Part shown: positions 58,140 through 64,000 of the stretch, in pieces | Numbering within the stretch: the first letter of the stretch is position 1 | How the letters are laid out: every line of letters begins with the position of its first letter | DNA from: Juglans regia | Taxonomy: Eukaryota > Streptophyta > Magnoliopsida > Fagales > Juglandaceae | Assembly: GCF_001411555.2 (NCBI RefSeq) | Contig: NC_049915.1 | Location: forward strand, 18,800,640-18,864,639 | Direction: 5' to 3' | Length of the DNA stretch: 64,000 nucleotides | Notes under the pieces: model-generated | Told to the model about the DNA's origin: nothing | What the model saw: the letters and a program-made list of their open reading frames with translations, nothing else | Database searches by the model: none | Program-made: the position numbers and the translations under genes

Positions 58140-61100
58140 AAAAATATCTCCAATCGTATGAAAAAAAGAAGAAGCTATAAGCCGGGTAGGTGTGAAAGTA
58201 AATAGTGATTGATGTATAGAATTCCTTAAGTCTGATATTTGCTCTTCAATCGGCAGTTGCATGGGATCGTTTTAGGCAATAATTATCTTCTTCTTTTTTG
58301 GGTAAGTAAATCTTATATATATTTTATTTTTTTTTATTTTTTCAAGTTGATGTGGCTTAATATGCATGATACGTCATGCATATATACTTTACAATAAAAA
58401 TAATTTTATAATTTGATAAACCACGTTAAACTATATCAATTTATAAATATTTTTACGTCAAGTTTACGTATGTATAGACCCAACACTTCTCAATCCAAAA
58501 TAATGAAAGAGAAAATGTACAATACTGGCGTGGATGAATACTAGTAATCATTAAAAGCTTATATATATATATATATTACGATATAGAGATAATTAGTTAA
58601 TAATAATAAGAGTTATTTTATTATCAAGCCATCCTTTAAATAGTAAAATTTAAAATTAAAATTTAAAATTAAATTATAATGTATAAATATTTTATTAAAT
58701 ATATTCTAGCGAATATAATGTTTTTTACCAATAAATATAGTCGTATTGTTACTCTCGTAAGCTGCATTAATGTCGGTAACAACGAGAAGGAATTGAGAAT
58801 GATCAGTGGAGACTCCAATGTCAAACAATTATTCTTTTGCTCTTTCTTTCTTTACGGGTATGCTATTTATATTCTTTTTCTCCTGGTTTCCTGGTTGATT
58901 TGATTTGCGTGCACGCAAGTGGAACCTACATTGACGATTGGGATAGCTTGGATTTTGAGTTTTTTTTTTATTATACTCGAAGAGAAATGAGAGTTGTAAT
59001 TGTGAAAATATAAATATCACATAATCATTTTAAGAAAAATTGAATAAATAAGAGATTTACTTGAAAAAATTAATTTTTTAATAATGAACTCTATTCTTTT
59101 CAAAATAACTGCACAACATTTACATATTTTACGATTGTATGTAACATGACTTATATTTTAAAGTCTACGTGCTTCAAAAGAAGAGAGATGCTTGGTTTAT
59201 ACCCGTCTAATAAAAATAAATTGATATGATATGATGCGGTATATTCGATTATAAAATATTTTTTATTATATAATAATTTGTAAACTAATATGACATAGTG
59301 TTTAATGTTCGATTATAAAGTATTTTTTATAATATAATAAACTTAATGTATGACAGACTGCATTATTTTATAAGTTTATTTTTATAAAATCTATGTGTTT
59401 CTCTTACAACAATTGTCTACCAAAATACTTATAAAAAGGAGAGGGTGGAATTGGCATGTGAAGAAGATGAAGATCACACTGTGCTTGGTAGAATCTTCAC
59501 TTCAATAAGATCTTCTTGCTTCTTATTCAAAAATTATTTTAAACAATCCTTCATTATTTAAAAAAATAAAAAGAGGATTATTATAACCACAAAGAGATTA
59601 TATAAAAATAATCTTATAAATTGACGTGATTTTATATAATCTGATAAATCTAATTTATAATAAAAATAACTTTATAATCTGATAAATCACATGAAGTCAT
59701 GTCAATTTATAAAATTTTTTTTTATGTAAACTATCTGTAGCCAAAATATTTCTAAAAAAGGGAGAGAGACCAAATCATGTTATAAACTTTAATCTCTCTG
59801 ACTGTCACAAATTCCGACAGCTAATCATCAATAGCTTGAACACATTGTACAGCAATGCTTATTGCACATCCACTTCCAAGTAAATTTAGGAAAGCACAAA
59901 GATTTTGTAAAACTGAAATGGGTCCCAGAAAGCCCTAATGATATTGAATTCAATCTTTACTCCAATTCACTTCCACAGTGAATTTGGGAAAGCATAAAAA
60001 AAAGATGGATGCATTCAAGATCTCACAATCATGTCCAAATCATTATGAAAAAAATCTTTATATTTTGGGACCCCCATTTTCTCTCTTTTGATTCCACTAC
60101 AACCAAGTGTGTCCAAACCAGACTGTATCTATCTGTTGTTTAAAGTTAATCTCCAGCATGAATCCCTCTACCTCATGATATTCTTATCCAATGATTGGGG
60201 CATATATAAGATCAAGATGCATTAGCAATTTGGCTGAGTCTCATTTGTAGTATCCCAAGTGGCCAAATAAGGTGGGAATATGTCTCTTAGAAAGCTACAA
60301 AACTTTGAACCTAACACCAATTTGGTTCATGCATTTTCAATTTTCTTCCATATGCTTTTACCCTTTACGCCGGCTAGCTACTAAGAAAATAATAAATACG
60401 ATTCAAGATAAGTCAAGAAGTTGGCTAATCAAACTTACTCGATAAAACGATGGATCGGAAGATTATCAATGCTATCATAACCATTTCACCGAAGATGTTA
60501 AACAAGATTAAGGTTTTTTTGATGACCGGAATCAGAACAAAATTAAGAAGAAAACTAGTTGGCCCTCAACAATGTCAATGTCTCAGCATTGATTCCATAT
60601 ACAGTTGCATTGGATGCCATCATGGTGGCAACTGGTAATCAAGCAAAGGGAGAGATTGATCACCTATTCACCATGGTTCACATCTTGATCAACTTATTAG
60701 ATAGCAGGCCTTGATTGATCTGCAATAGCAAAACTATATATCAGAAGGCTGCGGGCCCAAGATGAAACAGATCTTTCTGATCCACAGAGCCCACTCAATG
60801 GAAGCAGATCTTTCTATCTCTGCCTTCTTAGTTCCCCTTTTCATCCAGCTTATGTATTAATCCTCTTGGGCTACCCTCAGTCAATAAATTAATATCTTCT
60901 GCTTTGTCATTCTATTTTATGATCTATTATTCCTTGGGCCACCGTTTTCAAGAGTTCAAAGCATGAGACTATTCTATTCTATTTTATCTTTCAAGAGTTA
61001 AAAGAAATGGAACGAGTTTTTTTGAAGTTTAACATAGATTTAAATATCATTTGGTCATGGATTTAGGGACACAAATTATAATATCCAAGATTTAGTATAG

Positions 61101-61290
61101 TAAAGTTGTCAATGTTACTTTTTACAGATGGAAAATGATAAAGACACAAAATTACGTATACACAGACTCGATCAGTGTATATGAAATTTCATATGAAAAA
61201 TGATTTGTATAGTTATAGAATGTGCAAATTTCACGTATTCCATTTGAAAGTCTTACTTTTTTTGTGTAAAACTTAATACACTCTGAAACT
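58140..61290. other. Intergenic DNA with short MITE-like repeats, no gene recognised
   Basis: Contains GATACGTCA-type repeat pieces near 58380-58450 and 59600-59720, and a small duplication near 59225-59335 (ATTCGATTATAAAATATTTT and GTTCGATTATAAAGTATTTT). The stretch 59760-61000 is less repetitive; its open frame at 60450-60638 (62 codons) has no known domain. Confidence 0.4.
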
Positions 61291-61292
61291 AT

Positions 61293-61378
61293 TGTCCCGT
61301 TTGGATTTAAATTTGATAAAATTGTAATGATTAAATGAGATGAATTGAGATCACTTCTCAATTTAAACGGTATTATAT
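61293..61378. repeat. Short GTTTGGAT-family MITE deletion derivative
   Basis: CCCGTTTGGATTTAAA to CTTCTCAATTTAAACGG with only AATTGTAATGATTAAATGAG and a GAGATGAATTGAGAT part between. About 85 bp against about 200 bp in full copies. Confidence 0.55.
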
Positions 61379-62099
61379 CTAACATTACTCCTTTCATATC
61401 CCAAACATAATTCTTTAACTAAAAAGGACAGTCGAGTCCCAACTTGAAGCTCCAAATTATACTTAAATGGTTTGTCATTAGTGTTGAATTGACAAACGAA
61501 GTTTCTTTGGACTTGAGAACACAAACAAAAACACGTATCAGTTATCATGCAACATGCGGCTAAGAGTCTAATGTACATTACGAGGAAAGTTCTTCGTTTC
61601 TACACATTATCATCCGTACAAGGAATATGCCTGCCTAGCATCCACCCCTCATTATTCCTTGTCATCTCTGTCCCTATAATTTTGGTTTGACATCCCAAAT
61701 ACTTAAATTATTATTATTATATTTTTATTCAAACACTCTTTACCTTACCATTTAAAAAGAAAAGTGCTGTATATATATTAAACATCTCATAAAAATAATT
61801 CATAAGTTAATGTAATTTCATATGATACATTTTATTTATTTTTAATAATAGGATTTTTTTTCTAAATCTAAGGGAATTTTCTAGATCCAGTTAATTAGGA
61901 AGACTCGTTAGAAAACAAAATATGAGAGAATAAGAGGGGACAAGAAGAGATCGAAATGTCAAGATGAATGAAAAAGTAACATTCGGAGAGAAAAATAGAA
62001 GATTTGACATAAAGTAAGGTGTATGAAGTTAGGAGATAAAAATATAGAAGTAACTTAAAGTAAATGGAGACATGTAAACAAAGAGTTAGATAAAAGGTA

Positions 62100-62480
62100 A
62101 GAGAAACATACAGATTGCGGACTTCTTTGAGACGCTGGGACTTGGGCTTCCGACTTTTGGGTTTTACGTCGAAGTCTTCTTCAACTTGAGAGCTCTCAAG
62201 AAAACTTCTTCTTTAGTGAACAGATCTATAGCTTTCATTGTATAGTGAGAAACGAGAAACTATGAGAAACTGTAAACAAGCTCATTATAGTGGAATCTCT
62301 CATTCCTAAACTCTCATAGACGTAGGTCTAGTGCTGAATCATGTAAATTTATGTGTTCATCTCTCTTCATTTTCTGCATTTAAATGTTATTCATCATCAT
62401 GGATGTACGAACCGATATCGTAAAGCCGCATCGAACCATTGCTGGGAGCTCCAAACAACACCGATCTAGGCCTAGCCCAT
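62100..62480 (+). repeat. Copia-type LTR end relic, plus orientation
   Basis: Shows CATTATAGTGGAATCTCTCA, CATAGACGTAGGTC, ATCATGTAAATTTATGTG, CTCTCTTCATTTTCTGC and then CATTGCTGGGAGCTCC, the layout of an R-U5 end followed by a leader. Counterpart of 31190-31560. No polyprotein follows. Confidence 0.45.
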
Positions 62481-62484
62481 CTCA

Positions 62485-63169
62485 CCGAGTCCCAAGAATG
62501 AATCTCTCTTCCCTTCTGAACTATGCGCCTTTTTTTTACATCAACAGTACCAATCACATTAATTTATAAATTTACTTTTTACAAAATTTCTTTATAGCTA
62601 AATCATTTATCATTAAAAAAAAACCCCATTATATTCTATGAATAACATCTAAAAAAGCAAATTACACACTGACTTGTCACTAATTATTTCAATTTTCGAT
62701 CAAGAATGCTCGGCATTTTGAAGTACTTTACAAACTCTTGAACCCGAACTCCCGTCGTGACACTGACAAATGGCCAATATCTATTTATTATAGTTTGTGT
62801 GTGGGAAAAAATTTAAAAACATATTGGATTGAATTTTATTAATATTACGAATACAATTTATCCTTAATATAAATATATTCATAATTTTCGCAGCAATCGA
62901 AAACCAACAGCATATTTTTTTAATGTTGGCCAAAAAAAAGTCAATGATTTTCATTTTTCAGAAAAAAACTTTGATGGATCCAATAATAGGATTTTATTAT
63001 TGTAATTTGTAAATTAAATTCCATTCTAGACGCTTTAGCTGAAGAAGCCCAACACATAACAACCCAATCCAACACAAAACGGTTGAACTCCTCTGCGATC
63101 AGTCTCATTCCAAGTGTTGGCGGTTGGAGTCGGTGGTCTCGGCCGAAAAAAGCTCATTCCCCGCCGAAA
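62485..63169. other. Intergenic and 5' UTR region upstream of the GDP-L-fucose synthase gene
   Basis: AT-rich up to about 63020, then a short more GC-rich stretch (63040-63169) that is probably promoter and 5' UTR. No convincing TATA box was seen. Confidence 0.4.
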
Positions 63170-64000
63170 ATGGAAGAAGACACCTCCAACGGTAATCTCT
63201 CTCTCTGAACGAATTTGTGTGTTTGGTAACTGAGAAAATTTGCAAGAATCCTGAACTTCATTTTGGTTCTTTTTAAAAATCTGTAACTCTTTCAATTGTT
63301 TTTTCCCCTCATAATTTCTTAGCATCCAAACACTCATTGTCCCCAAGATGCCCAAGAACTTAACCGGTTTTCCCTGTCATTCTTTTAACAGGGAAGATTC
63401 CCTTGTGTTCCTTCCTCACCGACAAGACCTCGAAAATCTGCGTGCTTGGCCACCGAGGCCTCGTCGGCTCCGCCATCGTCCGCAAGCTCCAGCACCTCGG
63501 TTTCACTAACCTTCTGCTCCGCACCCACTGCGAGCTCGATCTCACGCGCCAAAACGACGTTGAATCCTTTTTCGCAGCCGAGAAGCCCCGGTTCGTCATC
63601 CTTGCGGCGGCCAAGGTTGGCGGCATCCACGCCAACAGCAACTATCCGGCCGACTTCATCGCCATCAACCTCCAGATCCAGACCAATGTCATCGACTCCT
63701 CCTACCGCCACGGCGTCCAGAAGCTTCTATTCCTCGGCTCCTCTTGCATATACCCCAAGTTAGCACCCCAGCCGATTCCCGAGGACGCGTTGCTCACCAG
63801 CCCCTTGGAGCCCACCAACGAATGGTACGCTGTCGCCAAGATCGCAGGGATCAAAATGTGCCAGGCCTACCGAATTCAATACGGTTGGGACGCGATTTCG
63901 GCGATGCCCACGAACTTGTACGGCCCGAACGACAATTTTCATCCGGAGAATTCACACGTCTTGCCGGCGTTGATGCGGAGGTTCCACGAGGCAAAGGTGA
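63170..64000 (+). CDS. GER: GDP-L-fucose synthase (GDP-4-keto-6-deoxymannose epimerase-reductase), 5' part
   Basis: Catalyses the last two steps from GDP-4-keto-6-deoxy-D-mannose to GDP-L-fucose in the cytosol, supplying fucose for cell-wall polysaccharides and glycoproteins. Exon 1 is 63170-63191 (seven codons plus one base), intron GT at 63192, AG at 63390-63391, exon 2 from 63392 past the window edge. About 210 of the usual 310-330 residues are visible. The product shows the NADP-binding loop [32 protein letters not shown], the Ser region [11 protein letters not shown], the catalytic NEWYAVAK (Tyr and Lys of the SDR triad), and [20 protein letters not shown]. It is very close to Arabidopsis GER1/GER2 as I remember them. 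The intron is needed because reading through it meets a TGA. Exon 2 is strongly GC-rich at third codon positions, unlike everything around it. The gene continues to the right. Confidence 0.93.

Noticed and set aside
60450..60638. Small protein gene of 62 codons
   Set aside because: No recognised motif, no splice or promoter signal, and the length is within chance expectation for this composition.

Overview
The window is nuclear DNA of a woody eudicot. Evidence for this is the AT-rich intergenic DNA, the GT-AG introns, the plant-specific gene families and the very high load of plant transposons. A dispersed miniature element with ends like GTTTGGAT...ATCCAAAC around a TGAGATGAG-type body recurs at least seven times. 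I associate that family with Fagales (walnut/pecan relatives), but this is a recollection and not a test. No rRNA, tRNA, CRISPR array or prokaryotic feature was seen.

Layout. Bases 1-2015: 5' half of a LINE on the minus strand (ORF1 plus the start of the ORF2 endonuclease), with ORF1 stop and ORF2 start fused as TAATG. Bases 2180-6006: a decayed DNA transposon carrying a 'putative plant transposon protein' reading frame, flanked by a dense array of the palindrome GTTCGAAC and ending in a CACTA-type terminus. Bases 9079-10916: a deleted Ty3-type LTR element. Bases 11109-13010: a two-exon cytochrome P450 of the CYP71 clan whose frame is broken by one base at the start of exon 2. Bases 14.5-30 kb are a graveyard: a Copia relic interrupted by a 1.6-kb CACTA element, a CACTA MITE, a tiny TRIM, a Copia fragment nested in a MITE, a GC-rich LTR-like promoter region and a stretch that may be organellar in origin. 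Bases 30-34.4 kb are AT-rich repeats.

The gene-rich core is 34.4-51.6 kb. A Raf-like kinase of the RAF22/RAF28 type (two coding exons, 5' UTR intron, short uORF) points right. An eleven-exon LRR receptor kinase of the SARK/CIK2/CIK3 type points left, so the two are convergent, 0.97 kb apart. Intron 9 of the receptor kinase contains a complete 6.6-kb Ty3 chromovirus with 339-bp LTRs that differ at one base and a perfect CCTTC target duplication, so the insertion is recent.

Bases 51.7-63 kb are MITEs, an AT-rich minisatellite with a 342-bp higher-order repeat, and Copia LTR relics. The right edge (63170 onward) is the start of a GDP-L-fucose synthase gene (GER type) with a strikingly GC-rich second exon.

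The intact host genes are unrelated in pathway: nucleotide-sugar synthesis (GER), intracellular kinase signalling (RAF) and receptor signalling at the plasma membrane (SARK/CIK). The strongest candidates for something under-described are the GTTCGAAC-array transposon, the TAATG-coupled LINE, the 390-bp TRIM and the young chromovirus inside the kinase intron.
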